From Fibrobacter sp. UWB2 (GTDB taxonomy: Bacteria > Fibrobacterota > Fibrobacteria > Fibrobacterales > Fibrobacteraceae), in contig NZ_MWQK01000007.1 of the NCBI RefSeq assembly GCF_002210425.1, forward strand, positions 62,001 to 126,000: a stretch of DNA of 64,000 nt. Reading direction: 5' to 3'. The notes under the pieces are model-generated. The model saw only the letters and a program-made list of their open reading frames with translations, was not told where the DNA came from and searched no databases. Position 1 is the stretch's first letter, and each line of letters begins with the position of its first letter. Positions 24,974 through 33,908 of the stretch are shown here, piece after piece. The translations under genes and the position numbers were made by a program.

Positions 24974-26800
24974 ATGAATACATTCTCCCTCCGCTCTTTA
25001 CTTGCCGTCCCGATGGCGGCAGCTCTCGCTTTTGCTCTTGCCGCCTGCAATGAATCCGGTGATTCCAAATCTGGGCAAGCCGCGAAGTCTAAAAAAGGCA
25101 CCGCCGTTTCCGAAGCCGATTGCCCGATTCTCCCGCTCGATTCTACGGCAACCGGCGAGTTCGACCCGATTGCCTCCAAGGAAGCCCGCGCTTGCGGTTC
25201 TATCACGCTTTGGGGCTCCGCTATGCCGAAGTCTTTCAACATGTGGGAAGACTACAATAGCTTCTCTGCTGAGCTCATGAACATGATGTTCGAACCGCTC
25301 GTGAGCCTGCATACCACCGAAGACCGCGAAGTCGGCATTCTCGCTGACAAGTGGGAAGTCTCCGAAGACGGCAGAACGTTCACGTTCCATGTGGACCCGC
25401 GCGCGAAGTGGAGCGATGGCAAGTCCATCACCGCTGAAGATGTGCAGTTCTACTATGACGTCATCATGGACGAAAAGAATCTCACGCCGATTTTCAAGGT
25501 GGGTCTCAGCCGCTTTGAACGCCCGGAAGTTGTCGATAGCTTGACGGTCCGCATGACCGCGAAGGAATCGCATTGGGGCAACTTCTGGGAAGCCGCCGGC
25601 ATGCTTGCATTCCCGAAGCACGTGTGGGGTGGCAAGGACTTCAACAAGATCCGTTATGAGTTCCCGGTCGTTTCTGGTCCGTACATTATCAAGACGTTCC
25701 GTGAAGACCGCTTTGTCGAACTCCAGCGCCGCAGCGACTGGTGGGGCTTCAAGAAAAACTGGAACCATGGCAAGTACAACTTCCAGAAAATCCGCTACCG
25801 CTTCATGAACGACCAGACCAAGGCGCTTGAAGCTTTCAAGAAGCAGGACTTCAACGCCTACGCCATTTACACGAGCAGCATCTGGATGAAACAGACCGAC
25901 TTTGATGCTGTCAAGAAGGGCTGGGCTGTCAAGCAGCGCATCTACAACAAGGAACCGATTGGCTTCCAGGGCATGGCCATCAACCTTCGCAAACCGCAGT
26001 TCCAGGATGTCCGCGTCCGCCGTGCTCTCTCGTATCTCTTGAATCGTGAAGCGATGAACGAAAAGTACATGTACGGCCAGTACTTCCTCCTCAACAGTTA
26101 CTATCCGGACCTGTGGGCGAATAACCAGAACCCGACGGCGCCTGTCTACAGCTACAATCCCGAAAAGGCTCGCGCGCTCTTTGCCGAAGCGGGCTACAAG
26201 GTGAATGGGGAAGGCGTTCTCGAAAAGGACGGCAAGCCGTTTGCGATTAACTTCATCACGAGTCAGGAAGACTTGCGCCACCTCACGCTTTTCCAGGAAG
26301 ACTTGAAGAAGGTGGGCGTTGTGGCGACCATCGAACAGATGAGCCAGAGCACGCTCCGCAAGCGCTTGGACGATGCTGACTTTGACCTTTACTGGGTGAA
26401 CTGGGGGGCTGGCCGCCTCCGCGACCCGGAAGCTAGCTGGATTTCTACGACTGCCATGCAGAAGGGCACGAACAACCTCGCCGGCGTTCAGGACAAGGTT
26501 GTCGATAGTCTCATCAACTTGCAGAAGACGGAATTCGACCTCGCGAAGCGCAATGAAATCTTGAAGGCGCTCGATAACCGCCTTGCCGAAATCGTCCCGT
26601 ACGTGCTGATGTGGCAATGCGACCATCATCGCATCCTCTACTGGAACCGCTACGGCACGCCCGAAAAGATTCTCGACCAGTTCAATCGCGAAGACGCAAT
26701 ACCTGTTTACTGGTGGGTGGATCCGGTCAAGTCCGCCGCACTCGATAAGGCGATGAAATCCGGAGAAAGCCTCCCCATCCCGCCGTTCGATATCCGCTAA
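24974..26800 (+). CDS. ABC transporter solute-binding lipoprotein, family 5 (peptide/nickel type)
   Basis: 608 residues from ATG 24974; the longer frame begins inside a repeat. Lipobox FALAACNES. Family 5 features include LADKWEVSEDGRTFTFHVDP, KWSDGKSITAEDVQFYYDVI and VRRALSYLLNREAMNEKYM. Such proteins capture oligopeptides or other solutes for an ABC importer; the substrate cannot be told from sequence. No permease or ATPase gene is next to it, so its partners are elsewhere or it acts alone. Many aromatic residues (Trp, Tyr) in the C-terminal half. Confidence 0.9.
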   Translation: MNTFSLRSLLAVPMAAALAFALAACNESGDSKSGQAAKSKKGTAVSEADCPILPLDSTATGEFDPIASKEARACGSITLWGSAMPKSFNMWEDYNSFSAELMNMMFEPLVSLHTTEDREVGILADKWEVSEDGRTFTFHVDPRAKWSDGKSITAEDVQFYYDVIMDEKNLTPIFKVGLSRFERPEVVDSLTVRMTAKESHWGNFWEAAGMLAFPKHVWGGKDFNKIRYEFPVVSGPYIIKTFREDRFVELQRRSDWWGFKKNWNHGKYNFQKIRYRFMNDQTKALEAFKKQDFNAYAIYTSSIWMKQTDFDAVKKGWAVKQRIYNKEPIGFQGMAINLRKPQFQDVRVRRALSYLLNREAMNEKYMYGQYFLLNSYYPDLWANNQNPTAPVYSYNPEKARALFAEAGYKVNGEGVLEKDGKPFAINFITSQEDLRHLTLFQEDLKKVGVVATIEQMSQSTLRKRLDDADFDLYWVNWGAGRLRDPEASWISTTAMQKGTNNLAGVQDKVVDSLINLQKTEFDLAKRNEILKALDNRLAEIVPYVLMWQCDHHRILYWNRYGTPEKILDQFNREDAIPVYWWVDPVKSAALDKAMKSGESLPIPPFDIR

Positions 26801-26813
26801 CTTGCACTCAAAC

Positions 26814-26862
26814 TTGTCATGCCCGTCCCGGAACAAGTCCGGGATGACAGTCGGGCATCTCC
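26814..26862 (+). repeat. Dispersed hairpin repeat, copy B
   Basis: TTGTCATGCCCG to CGGGCATCTCC with a nested CCCGGA/TCCGGG hairpin inside, in the 3' region of the solute-binding protein gene. Confidence 0.65.
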
Positions 26863-26880
26863 ATCTTGTCATTTAACGCA

Positions 26881-26907
26881 AAAAGTCCCGGCATCGCCGG
26901 GACTTTT
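26881..26907. terminator. Bidirectional terminator
   Basis: AAAAGTCCCGGC-ATC-GCCGGGACTTTT, a perfect stem between convergent genes. Confidence 0.9.
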
Positions 26908-26933
26908 GCAATAGATGGATAAAGATTCTTGAA

Positions 26934-27701
26934 TTAGAAGCTTGCGTTGAAGGATGCTTCCAACGTAATCGGGGTCTTCTTGTTGCCATAGAAGTGCAGC
27001 AAGTAGTCCTTACCGAAGCCGAAGAGTGCGCACAAGTCGGCAGAGAACATGTCTGTAATCTTGAAGTTTGCACCAACGTACGGGAAGAAGCCCACGTCAC
27101 CACTGGTGTCGCCATTCTTGTGACCATCATACTTCGGGTCGCCAAGAGCAATCTTGAAGCTTGCGCCAACGTACGGGCTGATGATCGGGGAAACAATCGG
27201 ATCCAATTCAGCAGCGATAGTCAACTGCATCGGGCCCTTGACCTTGTCGTCGCCTTCCGTGTTGAAGCCGAGGCCGAGTTCAGAACCGAAGTCGAGGTTG
27301 CCGAACTTCTGGGAGTACTGGCCACCGAAATAGAAACCAAAACCGTCGTCATTGATTTCGTCCTTGCCAGTCGGGAAGGTCATGTCGAGGAATGCGGCTA
27401 CAGTCGGGATGATCTGGTAGCGGGCACCGAACGACAGGTTCTTCATACCATCGCCATTGGTGTCTTCACCGTCCCACTTGGTGAACACCATGTAGGGGAG
27501 GCTGAGGGTGAGTTCCAAGTTCTGCACCGGGACGAAGCGGCCCTTGAGGGTGAGCTGGAGGTCCTTGTACTTGTCCTGCATATCGAAGTCAGCGACGAGC
27601 TTGGCATCGCCATGCATGGCTTCGGGAACCGGGAAGTAGCTATAGGTAGCAAAACTGGTGGATGCAAGAAGAGCTGCACCGAGGATGATTTTTTTTAACA
27701 T
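26934..27701 (-). CDS. Outer-membrane beta-barrel-like protein
   Basis: 255 residues with a signal peptide (ILGAALLASTSFA). The rest alternates hydrophobic and polar residues in long strands rich in Gly and aromatic residues, and ends in Phe (EASFNASF), as outer-membrane barrels do. Motifs FLDMTFPTGKDEINDDGFGF and FYFGGQYSQKFGNLDFGSEL are shared in pattern with the neighbour at 27858-28691, so the two are paralogues. Function is unknown; a porin or structural barrel role is inferred. Confidence 0.75.
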   Translation of the reverse strand: MLKKIILGAALLASTSFATYSYFPVPEAMHGDAKLVADFDMQDKYKDLQLTLKGRFVPVQNLELTLSLPYMVFTKWDGEDTNGDGMKNLSFGARYQIIPTVAAFLDMTFPTGKDEINDDGFGFYFGGQYSQKFGNLDFGSELGLGFNTEGDDKVKGPMQLTIAAELDPIVSPIISPYVGASFKIALGDPKYDGHKNGDTSGDVGFFPYVGANFKITDMFSADLCALFGFGKDYLLHFYGNKKTPITLEASFNASF

Positions 27702-27780
27702 ATTAACTCCATAGGATGGTTTATTTCGTTTAAATATAGATAAAAACTATAAAAATTGTGAAAATCTGTAAATAAAAATA

Positions 27781-27805
27781 AACCAGCCGGAGTAATCGAC
27801 TGGTT
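27781..27805 (-). terminator. Terminator of the upstream barrel gene
   Basis: AACCAG/CTGGTT stem with additional CG pair; on the minus strand followed by TATTTTTATTT. Confidence 0.65.
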
Positions 27806-27857
27806 TTAAAGAATTTTAGACTTTTATTTTTTTATGTCGTTAGCCTAAACGAGAGGA

Positions 27858-28691
27858 CTAGAACTTGAATTCCATATCCAGGGTAAAGCCAAGAGCGTCG
27901 CCTTCCATACCGATTTGGACGCCGTTGTCCTTAGCCTTTTTCTTCAAATCCTGGCTGCGGGCGATAATTTGGCCGTTGAGGCTCATATTGTCGTTGATGT
28001 TGAAGGTGGCGCCAATCCAGAACTTGAACTGGTTGGACCAGTCATCGTGCAGGTCCACGTCCTTGTTGCCGTTGTAGTATTCGGACTTGAAAAGACGGAG
28101 CCAGAACTGGCCGCCGACCATAAGCGTAAGCGGGGCGGAGGGGAGCGTGTAGTCGAATTCACCGCCCAGGCGGAGTTCGAGGCCTCTTTCGAGGTTGTGG
28201 TGTTCAAAGCCCCAGAAAATACCGGCTTCGGTTCCGTAAGCGGCACCCTTGATAGAGTTGATGTTGTTGTGGTGCTGGGCTCCAAAGTAGAGGTACATTT
28301 CACCGTTGCTCGGAGCGGTTGTGCCTACACCCTTGACCTTGTCCTTACCAATCGGGAGGTTAAAGTCGAGGAAAAGGTAAAGTTCCGGGTCCAAGGCAAA
28401 ACGTGCGCCAATCACCAGGTCGCGAAGACCGCTACCGCCATCGGAGCAAGCGTCGCAATCCGTTTCGCCCCAGAACTGGTAGCCAAAACCTTGCAGAGAA
28501 AGTTCAAATTGCGGAGTCACGTTCATACGGGCGCCGACTCTAAGGCCCATCTGGGACCAGTCATCGTCTGTATCGTAGTAAAGGCCTGCCTTGAAAGAAC
28601 CCTGATTGTTCTGAAGAAGGCCGAAATAATCCCATGTTGCAAAGCTGGACGAAACAATCACAGCCGCCAAGAGAATAATCTTTTTGATCAT
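27858..28691 (-). CDS. Outer-membrane beta-barrel-like protein (paralogue)
   Basis: 277 residues with a signal peptide (LLAAVIVSSSFA). Strand-like repeats such as DDWSQMGLRVGARMNVTPQF, LYLFLDFNLPIGKDKVKG and LELRLGGEFDY, and a terminal Phe (FTLDMEFKF), indicate an outer-membrane barrel. A CDAC pair in TDCDACSDGG sits in a probable loop. Related in pattern to the gene at 26934-27701; a terminator separates them, so each is likely transcribed separately. Confidence 0.75.
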   Translation of the reverse strand: MIKKIILLAAVIVSSSFATWDYFGLLQNNQGSFKAGLYYDTDDDWSQMGLRVGARMNVTPQFELSLQGFGYQFWGETDCDACSDGGSGLRDLVIGARFALDPELYLFLDFNLPIGKDKVKGVGTTAPSNGEMYLYFGAQHHNNINSIKGAAYGTEAGIFWGFEHHNLERGLELRLGGEFDYTLPSAPLTLMVGGQFWLRLFKSEYYNGNKDVDLHDDWSNQFKFWIGATFNINDNMSLNGQIIARSQDLKKKAKDNGVQIGMEGDALGFTLDMEFKF

Positions 28692-28906
28692 TTTAACTCC
28701 TATGAAACACCTTGTTGGTTGCCCCTAATTTAGTAAACCGAAGTCCCCAAAGCAATTAAATATTTGTAAGCAAATTTTCATCTCCGTGCTAATTGTCACA
28801 ATTGATGTTTTTTGCTTACAATGACGGTTGCCAAAGTCGTCTTAAAAATTATTTTTACAAGTAAGAGGTGTGCTGTTATTTGTGGCGCGCAAAAAAGAGG
28901 GCTTGA

Positions 28907-31900
28907 ATGAATTATTTAACACGTCTGCTGCTTGGTTTAGGTTTGGCCGTCCCGATGTCTGCACTTGCTGCGGAACCCCCGCTGAATTGGGCCAAGTCCG
29001 TGTATTTGAATCTTGGCTATAGCGCCGAAGATAACGCTCTTTACCTGAAACAGAAAAATGAAAAATGTACCATCGGATCGGTAAATGAGGATGGTGTTGA
29101 ATGCGTCAATTTTGCGCAGGTGAAGGCTGATTTCCCCGTGTCGGATGCTTTCGTTAAAGTACTTCGTATGGATCTTGGTGGGAACAAGTTTGGATTTCGA
29201 TGGAGAACGAATCCCGATCCCGATATGAAACAGTCATCCACCTTGGTCTTGGCGTCCGATCTTGATTTCCATGAGCTTCAAGCCGGGGTCTGTGTAGAAG
29301 ATCATTTCGCGCCTGATTTTACAGGAAAGGTATTTGATGGTAGCGGCTATATTATTTCAAATCTCTGCAAGACCATCGATGACCAGACGGGTTCCTCGGT
29401 AGGCTTGTTTAAGGAGATTTCTAATGCTATCGTTAAGAACGTGGCTTTCTCAGATGTGCAATTTGTGACTTCGACGTTGAACTCTTCTGACTTGGGTGCT
29501 AAGTATTTCCCTGTTGGGGCGCTTGCCGGAAAAATTTATAAGAGCGAAGTGAATGGCGTTGATTTGAATAATGTGGTCATCCAGGGGCCGCTCGCCGGTG
29601 GTCTTGCCGGTGTCATTGAGGAATCGTTGATCTCGAACTTTTATGCGTATGGAACTAATAACGTAGTAAAAGTTTCAAATGAAATCCAAGTGATCGATGG
29701 CTATGTTGGTGAATGTGAAGGTTGTGGTATTTCATATACTAATGGGTATAAGGCCCTTGTTGGCGGTCTTGCCGGTGTTACTTACCAAACCTCTTTTGAC
29801 AACATCAATTTGCAGGTCGATGTCCGAAACAAGGCTGCTGTTGACTTGTCGAGCGTGGGTGGCCTTGTGGGCTTGTATGTCACCAAGGGTAACCAGAACT
29901 ATGAAGACTACAAAGAATTTAAAATCAATAAGATTTCTATCAAGGGACCCAACACCGCGACGGGGCCTGTTGTTGCTGGTGGTATATCAATGGGTGGCTT
30001 GCTTGGCGAAGTTAAGCGAATTGATTCGAATAACTACCCTAAATCAAGTTTGATTATCCAGGAGGCAAATGTCGAAAATCTGAAAGCTTCGCAAAGCATA
30101 TTCAAAATGACTTTGCCTAAAGCGACTTATCTTGGCGGCCTTATAGGGAACGGTGATATATGCAATAGTGGAAAGCTGGAAATATCGAACGCTTCTGTAA
30201 CGGATTTCGAGATAACAGAAGCCGTAAAGAAAAATGGAATTTATCAGTATTATATGGGTGGTATTGCCGGTTATGCAGGGTGTGACCATGTGAATAATTC
30301 GTCATCGACTGATTTGTATTTGACTCTTACAAAATCGAAGGCTACAGGTTCAATTAATCTGAGTGCTAAGGAACCCGACATTGCGTCGACCGCTGAAGTT
30401 CATGTATCGGCTTCGATTGGTGGCCTTGTGGGTGCTGCTGTTATTGCCGGAAACGAAGATGCTGTGGCTGAGAACGAAATAAGCGTTGGCATTACTTACG
30501 ATGTAAAGAAAACGAATACCAAAATAGCCGAAGCTTCGGAGAAGGTTTATATTGGCGGTGCGTTTGGTACTGTGAATACGTATAATTCGTCGGCGGTTGT
30601 AAAAGGCTTGCGTACTACAAACTACATCAAGGTTGTCGATGATGGTGTTGACTCCTATGTGGGTGGAGTTATCGGTAAATTCCCTTTGGTTAGCAGTGGT
30701 AATTCAAAGATTTCGTTTAAGGATGTTCAGGTTGGGCCGAGAAGTTCAAAGAAATCGATTCTTTTGGACTATGAGGCTTTTGGTACTCCTGGATATGACA
30801 GTTATGCCTCTGTGGGTGGTCTCTGCGGAGATTGTTCCCTGATTGGCGAAATTGTACAAAGTTCGGTCAAGGGACATTTTAACAAATTAGATGGCGAAAA
30901 CGGATCTTTTGAGAAAAAGGCCTTTAGCCTGGGTGGTCTTGTTGGAAAATCAAGGGCTGCAGAAGCAATAACTGTAAAGAATACCTATTCGAATGGTAAC
31001 ATTTCTGATGGGTTTGCCGTTGAAAAAGCTGATGAAGAAGCTCCCAAAAATAAAGTGGGTTACCTGTTTGGCGAAATCCCGGGAATTCAAGGACAAAAGG
31101 AATCCATACTTATTTCGAATTTCCATTATGGTGTAGATAACGTTGCTGCTATTGGTGATGCGGATGGTTCCAGTGTTAAAAACTTTACAGAGGGCAATTT
31201 TGGCGAATTCACCGCTACAAATAATGTGCGCAATGGTGCAAAAACGGAATTGACGGCTAAAAATAACGGCTATGTCTCTAAAGACTATATGGAATCGTCA
31301 AATTTTGCGGCGTTCCTGAACAGCCTCTGGACTGAATCCGAAGATATGGTGTGGGCCTATTCTAATGATGCGGGGGGATTGCCGTTCTTTGGAACTCCAT
31401 CGACGGAGCAGATTGTCTCGACGGTTCCTGTAGTGTTCAAGGATGGTGATGCTGTTCTATTAGTCAAAATTGGTGATAAACTTGTTGATGTCCAGAATGT
31501 GAAAGTGGGTGATGCCGCCGTGGCTCCTGCAACTCCTGCGTCGAAGGATGGCAAGTGCTTTGACAAGTGGAGCGAAGACTATACTCACATCATGGCTGCG
31601 GTAGATATTCTTGCCCAATATAAGGTTTGCACGTATACAGTTGTGTTTACAAATGAAGATGGGACGAAAACATTTGATACGCAGACGATTGAATACAACA
31701 AAAATGCAACGGCTCCTACGGATCTAGAATTGCCCGAAGGCCAGTGCTTCGATAGCTGGGACGGAACTTATACAAGTGTAAAGTCTGATTTGACCATTAA
31801 GGCCAAAACGGCTCCTTGCACCTATACGGTTAAATTTACAGATGAAGCCGGAACAAAGGTCTTTAAGACGCAGACTGTTGAATACAACAAAGATGCAACC

Positions 31901-33862
31901 GCTCCTACAGATCTAGAATTGCCCGAAGGCAAGTGCTTCGACAGCTGGAACGGAACTTATACAAATGTAAAGTCTGATCTGACCGTCAAGGTGAAGACTA
32001 AAGCTTGCGGAAATTCCAGCAGTTCTAGCAGCGGAAATACTTCGGAATCCTCGAGTTCTTCGAGTGCGGGCAATGGTGGCAATTCTTCTAGCGCTGGTAA
32101 CGGCAACGCATCTAGTAGCAGCGCCGGGAATGACTCCAGCAGCTCGAGCGAAGATAAGTCTAGCAGTTCTTCTGCAACGTCAAGCTCCAGTAGTTCTGTT
32201 AATGACGAATCGAGCTCTAGCAGTGCAGAACATAAAAAGTATCTGCTCGATATTGCCGAGCCGACGGCAACGCAGGACGGTAAGGGCCTCCGTATGCAAT
32301 TCGATAGCCTGCTTGCAAATATGTCTGAAAATGTCGATTACCACATTCAGGTGGTTTCGCAGAAGGGAATTTACCTCGATACCATTGTCGATGGAAAAAC
32401 GGTGGGTGATGTCAAGAACGGAACTTGGCGCCTCGACCCGGCTCCTGCTGGCAGATATACTGTGACCTTCATGATTACGGATGGCGTTGATTCCATCCCT
32501 TACTCAAAAACCTTCACGTCTATGGAAAGTCAAGAAGTCGCTACTCATTCTTGGCAGACGCTTTCTCTGTACGCCTTCTGCCGCGACAAGGGCGACGAAT
32601 GCCTGTCTGAACTGGAAGCACGTTTTGCTCGCCAGCAGCAGAACTGGGCTGCTGAACAATGTGAAGAGATGAAGGCGCAAGTCAAGAACGGCACCGCTCC
32701 TGACGATGATTACTTCTATCGTGAAATGGATGATGCCTGTGCACAGGCAAATGGCTTGAACGCTACGACGGCTGTCTACTGGTGGGATGAATCGAATCCG
32801 GTTGGCGATTACTGGCAATACCGCAAGTTCAGCGTGAACGACAAGTTCGATTCCACTCGCGGTTACTGGTATGGCCCGATTGATAACGAGCCGCTGGTGA
32901 TGAGCCTTGAAACGCCAGACATGAAGGACGAAATTGTCTGGAAACTGGAAAATAAGTATTCTGGTTGGAATCTCGTGGCAAATCCGTTTGGCTGGTATGT
33001 GACCTTGCCGAAAGAAAAGGGCCTTCAGTTCTACAAATGGGATCCTGAAGTTTGCTCTTACAAAGAACCGGATACGCTTGGACCATATGAAGCCATCTGG
33101 GTTCACACGGATAAATCTATGACGTATCGCATTCCGCTGAAGGCCGCAATTGTTCTCGAAGAAGAAAAGAAGTCCTTGAACAAGAGCGTGGCTGCTGAAG
33201 AGTGGAATCTCCGTGTCGTCTTGGCTGACAATAATGGCAAACGCGACTCTTGGAACGAACTTGCTGTCGGAACAGCCTCGTCTTTGGGCGAACCGCCTGC
33301 AGGTATGGGTGATCGCGTGAACCTCTCCATTATGGATGGCAAAAAGCGCCTTGTCAAGAGCGTGAAGCCGAATGCCGATGACCTCGAATGGGATCTCGAA
33401 GTGAGTGCAACGACCACTCGTGAGGGCCATTTGAGCTTCGAAGGCCTCGAAGGAGTCTGGGCGAAGGGCTTACATGTCTATGCGACCGTCGATAACGAAA
33501 CTGTAGAAGTCGTGAAGGACCGTCCGCTGGATGTAAAACTCTCGTCGAAGACTAAGAATGTCTCTGTTCGAGTGACCAAGAGTGCAGTAGTTGCTGCCGC
33601 AACGAAGAGCCTTCTCAAGGGTCTCCGCGTGAATCAGACTCCGAATGTCTTGAACGTCGGCTTCGATGCCGCCGCCAAGCTCGCCGGTGCTAAGGTGAAA
33701 ATCAGTGTCGTGGGTATCGATGGCCGAATTGTGGCGACTGGCAATGCTGTTGCCAATGCGGGCACGAACGCCATTGCCATGAAAAAGCCCAAGCAAGGGG
33801 TCTACTTCGTGAAGGTCAAGGTCGGTAGCCAGAGTGCCGTCACCCGCATTATGGTCCGATAA
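28907..33862 (+). CDS. Very large secreted adhesin-like protein with GLUG-like and InlB-like repeats
   Basis: 1,651 residues; AGAGGG lies 5 bases before the ATG and a signal peptide ends at SALAA. From about 140 to 800 a motif of the type VGGLVG recurs about every 50-60 residues (GGLAGVTYQTSF, IGGLVGAAV, LGGLVGKSR), like GLUG repeats that build a beta-helix. At 908-1033 two 63-residue repeats (EYNKNATAPTDLELPEGQCF and its near copy) resemble InlB/Listeria-Bacteroides repeats. A Ser/Gly-rich linker (about 1034-1105) leads to a C-terminal part with a sorting-type domain (QGVYFVKVKVGSQSAVTRIM). Probably surface-exposed and adhesive; no catalytic domain is recognised. Confidence 0.82.
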   Translation: MNYLTRLLLGLGLAVPMSALAAEPPLNWAKSVYLNLGYSAEDNALYLKQKNEKCTIGSVNEDGVECVNFAQVKADFPVSDAFVKVLRMDLGGNKFGFRWRTNPDPDMKQSSTLVLASDLDFHELQAGVCVEDHFAPDFTGKVFDGSGYIISNLCKTIDDQTGSSVGLFKEISNAIVKNVAFSDVQFVTSTLNSSDLGAKYFPVGALAGKIYKSEVNGVDLNNVVIQGPLAGGLAGVIEESLISNFYAYGTNNVVKVSNEIQVIDGYVGECEGCGISYTNGYKALVGGLAGVTYQTSFDNINLQVDVRNKAAVDLSSVGGLVGLYVTKGNQNYEDYKEFKINKISIKGPNTATGPVVAGGISMGGLLGEVKRIDSNNYPKSSLIIQEANVENLKASQSIFKMTLPKATYLGGLIGNGDICNSGKLEISNASVTDFEITEAVKKNGIYQYYMGGIAGYAGCDHVNNSSSTDLYLTLTKSKATGSINLSAKEPDIASTAEVHVSASIGGLVGAAVIAGNEDAVAENEISVGITYDVKKTNTKIAEASEKVYIGGAFGTVNTYNSSAVVKGLRTTNYIKVVDDGVDSYVGGVIGKFPLVSSGNSKISFKDVQVGPRSSKKSILLDYEAFGTPGYDSYASVGGLCGDCSLIGEIVQSSVKGHFNKLDGENGSFEKKAFSLGGLVGKSRAAEAITVKNTYSNGNISDGFAVEKADEEAPKNKVGYLFGEIPGIQGQKESILISNFHYGVDNVAAIGDADGSSVKNFTEGNFGEFTATNNVRNGAKTELTAKNNGYVSKDYMESSNFAAFLNSLWTESEDMVWAYSNDAGGLPFFGTPSTEQIVSTVPVVFKDGDAVLLVKIGDKLVDVQNVKVGDAAVAPATPASKDGKCFDKWSEDYTHIMAAVDILAQYKVCTYTVVFTNEDGTKTFDTQTIEYNKNATAPTDLELPEGQCFDSWDGTYTSVKSDLTIKAKTAPCTYTVKFTDEAGTKVFKTQTVEYNKDATAPTDLELPEGKCFDSWNGTYTNVKSDLTVKVKTKACGNSSSSSSGNTSESSSSSSAGNGGNSSSAGNGNASSSSAGNDSSSSSEDKSSSSSATSSSSSSVNDESSSSSAEHKKYLLDIAEPTATQDGKGLRMQFDSLLANMSENVDYHIQVVSQKGIYLDTIVDGKTVGDVKNGTWRLDPAPAGRYTVTFMITDGVDSIPYSKTFTSMESQEVATHSWQTLSLYAFCRDKGDECLSELEARFARQQQNWAAEQCEEMKAQVKNGTAPDDDYFYREMDDACAQANGLNATTAVYWWDESNPVGDYWQYRKFSVNDKFDSTRGYWYGPIDNEPLVMSLETPDMKDEIVWKLENKYSGWNLVANPFGWYVTLPKEKGLQFYKWDPEVCSYKEPDTLGPYEAIWVHTDKSMTYRIPLKAAIVLEEEKKSLNKSVAAEEWNLRVVLADNNGKRDSWNELAVGTASSLGEPPAGMGDRVNLSIMDGKKRLVKSVKPNADDLEWDLEVSATTTREGHLSFEGLEGVWAKGLHVYATVDNETVEVVKDRPLDVKLSSKTKNVSVRVTKSAVVAAATKSLLKGLRVNQTPNVLNVGFDAAAKLAGAKVKISVVGIDGRIVATGNAVANAGTNAIAMKKPKQGVYFVKVKVGSQSAVTRIMVR
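31628..32005 (+). repeat. Two tandem 189-bp coding repeats
   Basis: Units 31628-31816 and 31817-32005, in frame (63 codons each), most alike over the second half of the unit. They encode the InlB-like modules of the large adhesin-like protein. Confidence 0.85.
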
Positions 33863-33908
33863 ATCAGTCTAGCCGAACGCAAGTTTAATTACTAAATTTG
33901 CGCTCGTT

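Noticed and set aside
24998-26872. Long minus-strand open frame (624 aa) opposite the solute-binding protein
   Set aside because: It is antisense to a clear family-5 binding protein gene, and its product has no domain, signal or start site. A long shadow frame is expected from the codon use of the real gene.
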